DNA of 59,681 nucleotides, taken from contig NZ_JAJOMC010000026.1 in assembly GCF_021129155.1 (NCBI RefSeq), positions 1 through 59,681 of the forward strand. The letters are read 5' to 3'. The stretch comes from Arthrobacter sp. AK04 (lineage in GTDB: Bacteria; Actinomycetota; Actinomycetes; Actinomycetales; Micrococcaceae). Position 1 is the first letter of the stretch; the number at the start of each line of letters is the position of its first letter. The translations under genes were made by a program, and so were the position numbers. The notes under the pieces were generated by a model. It was not told where the DNA came from and did not search any database. It was given only the letters and a program-made list of their open reading frames with translations. Shown here piece by piece: positions 24,848 through 33,511 of the stretch.

Positions 24848-26011
24848 TTAGGCCGGGGCTTTGGCCGCCTCCGCCTGCCGCTCCTCCACCAGGGTTGCCA
24901 CCGCGTTGAACAGCGGGTGGTCCGGTTCCAGGCCGGTGATGCGGGCCGTGGCGTCCGCGGGGCTGGAGGAGGCCAGGATCCCGGCCAGCTCTGTTGCCTC
25001 GGCGTCCGCCGGATCGGTGAAGCGAAGGGCCGCTGCGATGGCGCCCAGGAGCGCTTCCGGCACAATGCCCCGCTCCGCCAGCTCGGCGGCCGGCCCGATG
25101 AACCGCTCATGCCGGCCCAGCTTCCGCAGGGGCGCGCGTCCCACCCGGTTCACGGTGTCAGGCAGGTACGGGTTGGAGAACCGGACCAGGATCTTCTGGA
25201 CATAGGCCTCCTGTTCGTCATTGCTGAAACCGTGCTTGGTGACCAGCAGCTGCTTGGTCTCCTCCAGCACCGCCCGAACGTCCTCGGCCACGTCCTGGTC
25301 TGCCATGGCCTCGGAGATCTTCTCCACGCCCGCCTCGAACCCGAAGTAGGCCGCAGACGCATGGCCGGTGTTCACCGTGAACAGCTTCCGCTCAATGTAC
25401 GGCGAGAGGTCGTCAACGAACGTGGCACCCGGGATGGCCGGTTCCGCCCCCGCAAAGGCGGTGCGGTCGATGACCCATTCGTAGAACGTCTCCACGGTGA
25501 CGTCCAGGCCCTGCCCGGGCTCCTGGTTGGGCACGATCCGGTCCACGGCGGTGTTGGCGAACACGGCTTTCCCGTCCAGCGCACTGGCGGCAGCCCCGGG
25601 CTGGGAGGCCACCTCCTTGGCCAGGATGTCCGTGGCGTTGATGGCGTTCTCGCAGGCCATGACCTGCAGCGGGGCCAGGCTTGTGTCCCTCGCCGCAATG
25701 CCCTTGGCGATGGCAGGGGCAACGAACTTCAGGATGTGGGGCCCCACGGCGGTCGTGACGATGTCCGCCGTCGCAATCTCTGCGATGAGCTCCGCTTCCT
25801 GTGTGGTGGAATTCAGCGCCCGGAAATTATTGACCGTCCGGACCGCAGGGTTCTCCCCCACCTCATGCACGGCGTAGCTGTCCGCCGCTGCCAGGCGGGC
25901 AATGAGGTCCTCCGCCACGTCGGCGAACACCACCTCGTACCCGGCGTCGTGCAGGAGCAGTCCCACAAAGCCACGGCCGATGTTCCCGGCCCCGAAATGA
26001 ACAGCCTTCAC
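24848..26011 (-). CDS. mtlD: Mannitol-1-phosphate 5-dehydrogenase
   Basis: A 387-residue cytoplasmic enzyme that oxidises mannitol 1-phosphate to fructose 6-phosphate with NAD+, feeding PTS-imported mannitol into glycolysis. The N-terminus MKAVHFGAGNIGRGFVG is the diagnostic NAD-binding start. It continues with the polyol dehydrogenase core (ACENAINATDILAKEV, DRIVPNQ, VETFYEWVID) and KLFTVNTGHASAAYFG. The GTG start overlaps the mtlA TAG by one base (TAGTG), a coupling arrangement. The length equals that of E. coli MtlD (382). Confidence 0.95.
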   Translation of the reverse strand: MKAVHFGAGNIGRGFVGLLLHDAGYEVVFADVAEDLIARLAAADSYAVHEVGENPAVRTVNNFRALNSTTQEAELIAEIATADIVTTAVGPHILKFVAPAIAKGIAARDTSLAPLQVMACENAINATDILAKEVASQPGAAASALDGKAVFANTAVDRIVPNQEPGQGLDVTVETFYEWVIDRTAFAGAEPAIPGATFVDDLSPYIERKLFTVNTGHASAAYFGFEAGVEKISEAMADQDVAEDVRAVLEETKQLLVTKHGFSNDEQEAYVQKILVRFSNPYLPDTVNRVGRAPLRKLGRHERFIGPAAELAERGIVPEALLGAIAAALRFTDPADAEATELAGILASSSPADATARITGLEPDHPLFNAVATLVEERQAEAAKAPA

Positions 26012-28119
26012 TATGAGTTGACCTTTCCGAAGAGTTCCAGGACTTCATCCACCGAGGTGGCCGCCTCCAGCCGGGCAACCTGCTCCTTGCTGGTGAAGAC
26101 CTTGGCGATGGAGGACAGGATGTGCAGGTGCTCGTTGTTGACCCCTGCAACGCCCACCACGAACTTGACCTGCTTGCCGTTCCAGTCGATCCCCTGGGGG
26201 TAGCGGATCACGGACACTGCGGACTTCCGGATGTGGTCCTTGGCGGCATTTGTTCCGTGCGGGATGGCCAGGAAGCTGCCCATGTAGGTGGACACTGATT
26301 CCTCGCGCTCGTGCATCGCGGCAATGTAGCCCTCGTCCACGGCGCCGCGCGCCAGCAGCAGCCTGCCGGCCTCGTCGATCGCGGCATCCCGGGTTGTGGC
26401 GGAACCGTCCAGCACCACGCTTTCACGCGCCAGGATTTCCGGTGCGCCGGCCGTTCCTGCGGCGGGGGCCGTGTCAGTGGGGGCGTCGGCCACGTGGGCG
26501 CCGTGGGAAGCGGCGGCACCGGCGGAAGCTCCTGCTGCAGCTGCCGTTGCCGGACCGGCGGCGGCGGCGCCGCCGGGCGTTCCCGCACCGGCGTCCGGAC
26601 CTTCTGCTGCCACGGCACCCTCGGTGTTGCTCTCCCTGACCAGTTCCACGATTTCGTCGTAGCGGGGGCTGCTCATGAAGTTGTCAACGGAGTAGTGGAC
26701 GGCGCTGGACGTGGCTGGCTTGGCCCGTTCCGTCAGGTCCTGGTGGGTAATGACGACGTCGTAGTCGTCGCGAAGGTTGGCGATGGCCGCGTTGGTGACC
26801 TTGACGTCCGGGAACCCGGCAGCCTTGATCTTGTTGCGCAGCACCGAGGCGCCCATGGCGCTGGAGCCCATGCCGGCGTCGCACGCGAAGACGATGTTGC
26901 GGACCGGTCCTGCCAGGACGCCAACACCGCCGCCCGCGGCGGCAGCGCCGGTCCCGGAGCCCGTCAGGGTGGACGCTACGGAGCTCTTCTTGCCCTTCAT
27001 CTCCTCCATCCTGGAGGTGGCAGCATTCAAGTCGCCCTCATCGCTGTGCTTGGTGGTCTTCATGATGATCGAGGCCACCACGAACGAGGCGGCCGTCGCC
27101 AGCAGGACCGCGAGGATCACTCCGAGATAGCTGTCCCGTGAAGTCTGGGCGAGTACGGCGAAAATAGAACCTGGGGCGGCCGGCGCCACCAGGCCGGCGT
27201 TGGTGATGGCCAGGGTGGCGATGCCCGTCATGCCGCCAGCAATGGCAGCGAGGATCAGGAGCGGGCGCATCAGGACGTAGGGGAAGTAGATCTCGTGGAT
27301 GCCGCCCAGGAAGTGGATGATGGCGGCGCCGGGAGCGGATGCCTTGGCGGCCCCGCGGCCAAAGATCATGTAGGCCAGCAGGATGCCAAAGCCGGGTCCG
27401 GGGTTGGCCTCCAGCAGGAACAGGATGGACTTGCCCTGCTCCAGCGACTGCTGGACGCCCAGCGGGGTGAGCACGCCGTGGTTGATGGCGTTGTTGAGGA
27501 AGAGCACCTTGGCGGGTTCGATGAAGATGCTGGTGAGGGGCAGCAGTCCGTTGTCCACCAGGAACTGCACCACGTTGCCGGCACCGGTGCTGAACGCCGA
27601 AACCAGGGGGGCGATGCCATAAAAGCCCAGCATGGCCAACAAGGCACCCCAAATGCCGGCGGAGAAGTTATTGACCAGCATCTCGAAACCGGGACGGATC
27701 TTGCCGTCCCAGATGGAGTCGATCTTCTTCATGGTCCAGCCGCCCAGCGGGCCCATGATCATGGCACCGATGAACATGGGGATGCCGGCGCCCACAATCA
27801 CGCCCATGGTGCCGATGGCACCTACAACGCCACCGCGGACGTCATAGACCATCCGGCCGCCGGTGTAGGCGATCAGGAGCGGCAGGAGGTAGGTGATCAT
27901 CGGGCCTACCAGGCCAGTGTTTGCCACGCCGTCCGTCTCGCCGAAGCCGCCCAGCTGCGGAACAGGCAGCCAGCCCTTCTCGATGAACAGGGCGGTAATG
28001 AGTCCCCAGGCAATAAAGGCGCCGATGTTTGGCATGATCATTCCGGACAGGAACGTCCCGAACTTTTGGACGTGCACGCGCGCGCTGGTGCGGGGTTTTG
28101 CAACTGTCTCTGTTGCCAT
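26011..28119 (-). CDS. mtlA: Mannitol-specific PTS enzyme IICBA
   Basis: A 702-residue transporter that imports mannitol and phosphorylates it. Residues 15-350 form EIIC (membrane channel; GGIHEIYFPYVLM at 272-284 is the substrate motif). Residues 405-495 form EIIB with phospho-Cys413 in FACDAGMGSSAMG. Residues 500-558 are an Ala/Gly/Pro-rich flexible linker. Residues 560-702 form EIIA with phospho-His621 in FLAIPHGTN. The three-domain order matches E. coli MtlA (637); the longer linker explains the extra length. It precedes mtlD by overlap and follows the TetR gene by 78 bases. Phosphate would come from ptsI via an HPr encoded elsewhere. Confidence 0.95.
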   Translation of the reverse strand: MATETVAKPRTSARVHVQKFGTFLSGMIMPNIGAFIAWGLITALFIEKGWLPVPQLGGFGETDGVANTGLVGPMITYLLPLLIAYTGGRMVYDVRGGVVGAIGTMGVIVGAGIPMFIGAMIMGPLGGWTMKKIDSIWDGKIRPGFEMLVNNFSAGIWGALLAMLGFYGIAPLVSAFSTGAGNVVQFLVDNGLLPLTSIFIEPAKVLFLNNAINHGVLTPLGVQQSLEQGKSILFLLEANPGPGFGILLAYMIFGRGAAKASAPGAAIIHFLGGIHEIYFPYVLMRPLLILAAIAGGMTGIATLAITNAGLVAPAAPGSIFAVLAQTSRDSYLGVILAVLLATAASFVVASIIMKTTKHSDEGDLNAATSRMEEMKGKKSSVASTLTGSGTGAAAAGGGVGVLAGPVRNIVFACDAGMGSSAMGASVLRNKIKAAGFPDVKVTNAAIANLRDDYDVVITHQDLTERAKPATSSAVHYSVDNFMSSPRYDEIVELVRESNTEGAVAAEGPDAGAGTPGGAAAAGPATAAAAGASAGAAASHGAHVADAPTDTAPAAGTAGAPEILARESVVLDGSATTRDAAIDEAGRLLLARGAVDEGYIAAMHEREESVSTYMGSFLAIPHGTNAAKDHIRKSAVSVIRYPQGIDWNGKQVKFVVGVAGVNNEHLHILSSIAKVFTSKEQVARLEAATSVDEVLELFGKVNS

Positions 28120-28139
28120 GTGATTTCCTAACCGTCATT

Positions 28140-28155
28140 CCTGCGGCTTCGCAGG
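28140..28155 (-). other. Tetraloop hairpin between tetR and mtlA
   Basis: CCTGCG, loop GCTT, CGCAGG forms a short perfect stem 21 bases before mtlA and 43 bases after the regulator's stop. It may partly terminate the regulator transcript or shape the mtlA leader. Confidence 0.4.
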
Positions 28156-28197
28156 ATGGTCCGATACTTACGACGACGTTCTGCCGGAATTGCGGGT

Positions 28198-28926
28198 TCA
28201 GCCCGCCGGGCTGGTGGAGATGCGGTGGAGCCATTCAAGGAAAAGCTTGAGTTCCGAGCTTGAAAGCTGGTCAGAGTGCGAGGCCTGAAGTGCGGCGTTC
28301 AGGGCAATCGCTGCCACCACCACCGAGGATTTCCCGGCACCGCCCGGGGCCGCGCCGCTGGCGGGCTCGGCGGACACCGCAAAGATCATGGCATCCCGGG
28401 TCATGGTGGACAGTTCGAGGTTCCGTTCGGAGGCGGGCTCCGCAATCAGCATCAGCGTCACGCCCACGTTGGCCGCCAGGATGGACCTGGCCGCCTCCCG
28501 GGGCTGGACGTTCAGCTGGCCCGCCGCCGCTGCCTTGTTCAGCATCTCCTCCATCAGCGCCTCGGCATCTGCGACGATTGCCGGGCGGCTTTCCGGGCGG
28601 ATGTTGCCGAACATCACCAGGTACAGCTCCGGCTGGTTAAGCCCGAACTGGACGTGGTTGTCCCACATTCTCCGGATATCCTCGAGCGGCTGTCCGGAGG
28701 GGGCGAAATCCCTTTCGCCCGCGACATACTCTTCAAACCCTGCGGCGACGACGGCGTCGAACAGACCTTCCTTGTCACCGAAGTGGTGGTACAGCGTGGG
28801 GGCTGTAACCCCCGCCAGCTGGGTGATCTGGCGGGTGGAGACGGGAGCGCCCCCGGAGTTTGCCAGCAATTCCGCGGCAGCACGAAGCAGCCGCATTTTG
28901 GGGGGAAGCTGGCCATCCAAACTCAT
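28198..28926 (-). CDS. TetR family regulator, probable regulator of pts/mtl genes
   Basis: A 242-residue protein with an N-terminal HTH at about residues 10-56 (LLRAAAELLANSGGAPVSTR, then QITQLAGVTAPTLYHHFGDKEGLFD) and a helical effector domain. The C-terminal region has an Ala/Gly-rich insert (ASGAAPGGAGKSS). It sits between mtlA downstream and divergent ptsI upstream, so it is placed to control both. A palindrome at 28945-28959 lies just before its start. Mannitol systems are more often governed by MtlR/LacI/GntR proteins, so a TetR regulator here is unusual. Ligand unknown. Confidence 0.85.
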   Translation of the reverse strand: MSLDGQLPPKMRLLRAAAELLANSGGAPVSTRQITQLAGVTAPTLYHHFGDKEGLFDAVVAAGFEEYVAGERDFAPSGQPLEDIRRMWDNHVQFGLNQPELYLVMFGNIRPESRPAIVADAEALMEEMLNKAAAAGQLNVQPREAARSILAANVGVTLMLIAEPASERNLELSTMTRDAMIFAVSAEPASGAAPGGAGKSSVVVAAIALNAALQASHSDQLSSSELKLFLEWLHRISTSPAG

Positions 28927-28944
28927 AACCGCTACCCTAGCACC

Positions 28945-28959
28945 TATAGCATTGCTATA
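28945..28959. promoter_or_regulatory. Palindrome, probable TetR operator
   Basis: TATAGC-ATT-GCTATA is a perfect 6+3+6 palindrome 19 bases upstream of the TetR gene start. It overlaps the -35 of the divergent ptsI promoter, so one site could regulate both directions. Confidence 0.6.
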
Positions 28960-28979
28960 TGAACTGAATCACATACAAT
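28952..28979 (+). promoter_or_regulatory. Predicted ptsI promoter
   Basis: TTGCTA (28952-28957) and TACAAT (28974-28979) are separated by 16 bases and match the sigma-70 consensus at 4/6 and 5/6. Transcription would begin near 28986, giving a leader of about 100 bases before GTG 29089. Confidence 0.5.
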
Positions 28980-29088
28980 TTTTTTCAGGCACGTTTCCCG
29001 CCTCCGGACGCAGCAGTCTTCCGGCGGAACGGCATGGCGCCGGACATATCGGGCGGGCCTGGCAACCGGCAGAGAATGAGGACCTTCA

Positions 29089-30774
29089 GTGCAGAACTTC
29101 CCAGGAGTAGGCGTCAGCCCAGGCCGCGTCATCGGCACCGTCCGGCAGATGCCCAAGCCCATCAGCGAACCTCCTGCCGGCGAGCAACTGGCGCCCGGCA
29201 CCACCGCTGAGGAAGCAACCGCAGCCCTGAAGGCGGCATCCCAGGCGGTGCACGATGAACTGAAGGCACGCGCCGCGCACGCCACCGGTGACGGCAAGGC
29301 CGTGCTGGAAGCCACCGCCCTGATGGCCAAGGACACCATGCTGATCAAGGGTGCGGCCAAGCTGGTTGCCCGCGGAACCTCGGCGGAACGTGCCATCTGG
29401 GAATCCGGCTCCTCGGTGTCCGAGATGCTCCACAACCTGGGCGGCTACATGGCCGAACGGGCCACCGACGTCCTGGACGTCCGCGCCCGGATCGTCGCCG
29501 AACTGCGGGGCGTGCCCGCCCCCGGGATCCCTTCGTCCAGCACCCCGTTCGTCCTGGTGGCCGAGGACCTGGCCCCGGCTGACACCGCCACCCTGGACCC
29601 CAACAAGGTGCTGGCACTGGTCACGGCCGGCGGAGGCCCGCAGTCCCACACCGCCATCATCGCCCGGTCCCTGGGCCTTCCCGCGGTTGTTGCCGCGGTG
29701 GGCGTGGACGAGCTCCCGGACGGCACCGAAGTCTACGTGGACGGCGCCGCCGGCAGCATCACCTCCGAACCCGACGAGTCCCTGCGCGCAGCAGCGGAAG
29801 CGTGGGCTGCCACGGCGTCCCTGCTGGCTGAGTTCAGCGGAACGGGCTCGACGGCGGACGGCCACCTGGTGCCGTTGCTCGCCAACGTGGGCGGCGGCAA
29901 GGACGCCGAGGCGGCCGCGAAGCTGGGCGCCCAGGGCGTGGGCCTGTTCCGTACCGAGTTCTGCTTCCTTGAACGGGACACCGAGCCCAGCGTTGAAGAG
30001 CAGGCTCTTGCCTACAAGAAGGTCTTTGATGCCTTCCCGGGCAAGAAAGTGGTCCTGCGGACGCTCGATGCCGGCGCCGACAAGCCCCTTCCGTTTTTGA
30101 CTGACTCCACCGAGCCCAATCCCGCCCTCGGTGTTCGCGGCTACCGCACCGATTTCACCACCCCCGGCGTCCTGGACCGCCAGCTGGAAGCCATCGCGCT
30201 GGCGGAAAAGCAGTCCGAAGCAGACGTCTGGGTCATGGCGCCCATGATCTCCACCGCCGAGGAAGCCGCACGCTTTGCCTCAATGTGCGCAGATGCCGGC
30301 ATCAAGACGCCCGGGGTCATGGTGGAGGTCCCGTCCGCCGCCCTTACGGCCGAAGCAATCCTCCGGGAGGTGGGCTTCGCGAGCCTCGGCACCAACGACC
30401 TCACCCAGTACGCCATGGCCGCAGACCGCCAGCTCGGCCCGCTGGCCAACCTCAACACCCCCTGGCAGCCGGCCGTCCTGCGCCTCGTTGGACTGACAGT
30501 CGAAGGCTCCCGCGCGGAGGGGAACAACAAACCCGTGGGCGTCTGTGGCGAGGCGGCTGCGGACCCGGCCCTCGCCGTCGTCCTTACCGGCCTGGGCGTC
30601 AGCACCTTGTCCATGACAGCCCGCTCCCTGGCTGCCGTGGCCGCGGTGCTGAAGACCGTTACGCTCGAGGAAGCCCAGCAGCTGGCCAAGCTCGCCCTGT
30701 CCGCTCCCAGTGCCACGGAAGCGCGGGCCTGGGTTCGTGAGAAGCTGCCGGTCCTGGACGAACTCGGACTCTAG
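29089..30774 (+). CDS. ptsI: PTS enzyme I (phosphoenolpyruvate-protein phosphotransferase)
   Basis: A 561-residue cytoplasmic kinase that takes phosphate from phosphoenolpyruvate and passes it to HPr. The N-terminal domain carries phospho-His187 in GGGPQSHTAIIARSLGLPAVV. The PEP-binding barrel shows FRTEFCFLERD, RTLDAGADKPLPFL, MAPMISTAEEA, GTNDLTQYAMAADR and the acid-base Cys in VGVCGEAAADP. The length is normal. The start is GTG 29089 with GAGGACC nearby. It is divergent from the TetR gene and next to mtlA/mtlD. No ptsH gene is adjacent. Confidence 0.95.
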   Translation: MQNFPGVGVSPGRVIGTVRQMPKPISEPPAGEQLAPGTTAEEATAALKAASQAVHDELKARAAHATGDGKAVLEATALMAKDTMLIKGAAKLVARGTSAERAIWESGSSVSEMLHNLGGYMAERATDVLDVRARIVAELRGVPAPGIPSSSTPFVLVAEDLAPADTATLDPNKVLALVTAGGGPQSHTAIIARSLGLPAVVAAVGVDELPDGTEVYVDGAAGSITSEPDESLRAAAEAWAATASLLAEFSGTGSTADGHLVPLLANVGGGKDAEAAAKLGAQGVGLFRTEFCFLERDTEPSVEEQALAYKKVFDAFPGKKVVLRTLDAGADKPLPFLTDSTEPNPALGVRGYRTDFTTPGVLDRQLEAIALAEKQSEADVWVMAPMISTAEEAARFASMCADAGIKTPGVMVEVPSAALTAEAILREVGFASLGTNDLTQYAMAADRQLGPLANLNTPWQPAVLRLVGLTVEGSRAEGNNKPVGVCGEAAADPALAVVLTGLGVSTLSMTARSLAAVAAVLKTVTLEEAQQLAKLALSAPSATEARAWVREKLPVLDELGL

Positions 30775-30807
30775 GGGCGCGGGCCGGCTGGTCCGGCACT
30801 GCCCCTC

Positions 30808-31590
30808 CTAGGCCGTGACGCCGAAGCCATCCAGGGCCCGGACCCAGCCGCTGATGGCTTCGGCCGCCGCACCCGGGGCGGTGTGCTGCAGGACGTGGCC
30901 CTGCCCCGGGATTTCGGCCATGGTGCCCTGCCGGGCGGCAGCAGCAAGATGTTGGCACCAAGGGCGGCGCGCGATGGGGTCCCTGGCGCCGCGAAGGACA
31001 AGGACGGACTGGCTCACGGCGGCCAGCCTTTCCTCCATGGGGTAGTCCATCATCACGGGCAGCTCGGTGAGGTACCAGCGCGGGCCGGCCCTGAAGTAGT
31101 CGCTGAACACGAGCGCGTTTGAAGTCAGGCTTTCCCTGAACAGGGCATCGCGCGTGAGTGCCAGCGCCTGCCTGGTGACGGTCTTCCTGGGGGAATCCAC
31201 CACGGGCCCCATCAGCACCGCGCCCGCCACCCGGCCAGGTTCCTGGAGCGCCAGTTCCACGGCGGTCTGCGCCCCCATGGAGTGCCCCACCACCACATAG
31301 CTGGAAACCCCGGCCTCCGCCAGGACAGTGCCCGCGAACGCCGCGAAGTCCCCGATCTGCAGTTGGCGCGGAGGCCTTGAGGCCTTTCCGAAGCCCGGGA
31401 GGTCGAACGTGTAAACGTCCGCTTCCTTGGACAGTTCAAGATGCAGCCGGGCAAGGTACCGGTGGGACACACCAATGCCGTGCAGCAGGACGTAGGCGGG
31501 CCTGGGCGGAGACCCTGCGGGCATTACCGAGGCATAAAGCTTGCCCCGGAGTCCGCCCGCCTCGACGTCCCGGCCGCCACTAAGTTCCAT
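30808..31590 (-). CDS. Alpha/beta hydrolase fold protein
   Basis: A 260-residue hydrolase. The oxyanion motif YVLLHGIGVSHRYLARL is followed by the nucleophile elbow VVVGHSMGAQTAVELAL (Ser in GHSMG), the acid region VLRGARDPIARRPWC and a late His in IPGQGHVLQH. The set is complete, so an esterase, lactonase or C-C hydrolase activity is likely; the substrate is unknown. I chose ATG 31590; the frame stays open to 31977 only because it runs antisense to the HTH gene. It converges with ptsI at 33 bases. Confidence 0.82.
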   Translation of the reverse strand: MELSGGRDVEAGGLRGKLYASVMPAGSPPRPAYVLLHGIGVSHRYLARLHLELSKEADVYTFDLPGFGKASRPPRQLQIGDFAAFAGTVLAEAGVSSYVVVGHSMGAQTAVELALQEPGRVAGAVLMGPVVDSPRKTVTRQALALTRDALFRESLTSNALVFSDYFRAGPRWYLTELPVMMDYPMEERLAAVSQSVLVLRGARDPIARRPWCQHLAAAARQGTMAEIPGQGHVLQHTAPGAAAEAISGWVRALDGFGVTA

Positions 31591-31639
31591 CAGCCGAGCA
31601 TACCGCCCGGGCCGCGGCGGCCGCCGGTAGGCTGGGTGC

Positions 31640-32047
31640 ATGGCACTGATAGCTCCCCGGATCACCGGCCCGCTCCCGTCGGAGGATGCTGAGAAGCTGG
31701 GCCGGGCACTGGCCGGCAGCGACGACATCACGGTGTTCGTGGACGGCACCGTCCACAGGCTGCCGCCCCAGGCGAGGGACGCCGTCGTGGATCTCCTGCA
31801 CCGGTTCAGCCGCGGTGAAGCGGTGACCGTCAGCAGTGTGGAGGACATGCTCACCACGTCCAAGGCAGCAGAGCTGGCCGGCATCTCCCACACGTACCTG
31901 CGCAACATGACGGACCGCGGCGAGATCCCGGCGGAGTACCGCGGCACCCACCGCCGGATACCGCGGGCCGCCATCATGGCCTGGCTGGAGGGGCAGAAAA
32001 AAGGCGAGCTTCGCGAGGTGCGGACCGACCCCGGGGCGGGCGCGTAG
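31640..32047 (+). CDS. Antitoxin-like HTH protein (excisionase-type domain)
   Basis: A 135-residue DNA-binding protein. Residues 65-120 (SVEDMLTTSKAAELAGISHT, then YLRNMTDRGEIPAEYRGTHRRIPRAAIMAWLE) are an excisionase/MerR-like winged HTH with the GTHRR wing. The N-terminal part (VDGTVHRLPPQARDAVVDLLHRFSRGEAVTV) is the small helical domain seen in antitoxins that pair with PIN-domain toxins. No PIN gene is next to it; the following gene, in the opposite direction, is a PucR regulator. It is divergent from the alpha/beta hydrolase gene. Confidence 0.75.
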   Translation: MALIAPRITGPLPSEDAEKLGRALAGSDDITVFVDGTVHRLPPQARDAVVDLLHRFSRGEAVTVSSVEDMLTTSKAAELAGISHTYLRNMTDRGEIPAEYRGTHRRIPRAAIMAWLEGQKKGELREVRTDPGAGA

Positions 32048-32057
32048 GTCCGCTGCG

Positions 32058-33278
32058 TCAGATCCTGGGCCGGCCCGCCCAGCGGCGCATCTTCAGCGCG
32101 GCGTGGAGCTCCAACCGGGGCATACCCTTGAGCGGATCCACGCCGAGCAGCTGCCGGATCCGGCCCAGCCTGTTGTAAATGCTGCTGCGGTGCAGGTGGA
32201 GTTTGGTGGCCACGTCCTGGACGGAGCCGTCATTGTCATAAAGGAGTTCCAGGACCGGCAGAAGCTCCCCGTTGCGGTCGTGGTCCTCAAGCATGCGGAA
32301 GTAGACCGAACCCGAGTCAGCCCAAGCACTGGCGCCGCCCCCTGCGGATGCGAGGAGCTGGTAGACGCCGGTGGCCCGGCAGTCAACGAGTTCGCCGAGC
32401 TGGGGGTCCACGGCTGCGGCCTGGGCCGCCACCTTCGACTGCCGGTAAGCAGCGGCAAGCTCCCGCGGCCGGCCGAAGCCCTCACTGAGCCCCAGGATGA
32501 TGCGGTGGACCGGACGGCCGGAGCGCTTGGCGAGTTCCAACTGGTAGTGCACCAGCACCTGGGCGTGGTTGGCCCTGCCGGACAACTCACGGAACAGAAC
32601 CACCGAATGCGTCTCCGTGCCGGCGCTGAACAGGGCGGAATCCACACCAATGGTCGCCTGCAGCGCGGCGGCCCGGTGGATCAGGGTGGACGCGATGGGG
32701 TCCGGACCGCCGGACCAGCCGTCGGCGTCGAGCACCGTAACCACCTGCCAGGGGCCACGGCCCTGGACCTCCTTCCAGCCCGCGACGGCGGCCACCGCAT
32801 TGGGTTCGCCGGCGCAGGCGGCCAGGAACTCCCGCTCGCGCCCGCGCCGGAACTCCGACTCCGCTGTGTTCGAGTCGAGCAGGAGCCCTGACAGCATCTC
32901 GACCTCATGGTTGACGGCCGGCAACTGGGTGAGGATCGCCGTCGGACTCTCATCTGCCGAGTCCTGCTGCACCCACAGGTAGCCCACCCGGAACCCGCGC
33001 ACCATCAACGGAACGCAAACGCGGCCCAGCATGCCCAGGTCCTGGTTGGCGGGAACCACCACCGGCCGCACCGCTGTGGCAATGCCGTGCGAGAGCTGCC
33101 ACGCACTGACATCCGCCGGGACTTTCTTGCTCAGCAGGAAGTTCACCCGGACCCGGTCTGCGTGGGACTGGTTGGAGCTGTAGGCAAGCAGCACACCGTC
33201 CAGGTCCTCAAGCGACAGGCCACGGCCCAGCTTCTGCGCCACCTGCTCAACCAGTTGTTCCACACCCTGCTGCTGCAT
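32058..33278 (-). CDS. PucR/CdaR family regulator, AdeR-like
   Basis: A 406-residue regulator with an N-terminal sensory region (VQQDSADESPTAILTQLP and similar GAF-like stretches, about 1-270) and a C-terminal HTH_30 domain: VLELLYDNDGSVQDVATKLH and LHRSSIYNRLGRIRQLLGVDP. It is divergent from the alanine dehydrogenase gene across 233 bases. In Bacillus the PucR-family AdeR activates the adjacent ald, so the same role is inferred. In mycobacteria ald is controlled by an Lrp-type AldR instead. Confidence 0.85.
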   Translation of the reverse strand: MQQQGVEQLVEQVAQKLGRGLSLEDLDGVLLAYSSNQSHADRVRVNFLLSKKVPADVSAWQLSHGIATAVRPVVVPANQDLGMLGRVCVPLMVRGFRVGYLWVQQDSADESPTAILTQLPAVNHEVEMLSGLLLDSNTAESEFRRGREREFLAACAGEPNAVAAVAGWKEVQGRGPWQVVTVLDADGWSGGPDPIASTLIHRAAALQATIGVDSALFSAGTETHSVVLFRELSGRANHAQVLVHYQLELAKRSGRPVHRIILGLSEGFGRPRELAAAYRQSKVAAQAAAVDPQLGELVDCRATGVYQLLASAGGGASAWADSGSVYFRMLEDHDRNGELLPVLELLYDNDGSVQDVATKLHLHRSSIYNRLGRIRQLLGVDPLKGMPRLELHAALKMRRWAGRPRI

Positions 33279-33441
33279 GCGCCAACACTACTGCCCGGAA
33301 GTCCTTGGCATCGAACGGACACGAGGCGACACCTGCCGCCCTCGGGCTCGACAATCGTCGATGCTGGAAGGCCTCGATCCCCGGAACGGCGCGGATCTGC
33401 TTCCGGCACTGTCTTGCTTTCATGTCGGCTGGCTCACAACC

Positions 33442-33467
33442 GGATTTATTGTTGATACACGAAATCC
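33442..33467. promoter_or_regulatory. Inverted repeat in the ald promoter region
   Basis: GGATTT (33442-33447) and AAATCC (33462-33467) flank an AT-rich stretch containing TTGTTGATACAC. It lies 45 bases upstream of ald and could be the site for the PucR-type regulator. The arms are short, so this is tentative. Confidence 0.3.
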
Positions 33468-33511
33468 TTCCGCACTTTCCGGCTGACCAGGCCGAGAACA
33501 TGGAGCCCACG

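Noticed and set aside
31591..31977. N-terminal extension of the alpha/beta hydrolase
   Set aside because: It runs antisense through the HTH gene and has no hydrolase features.
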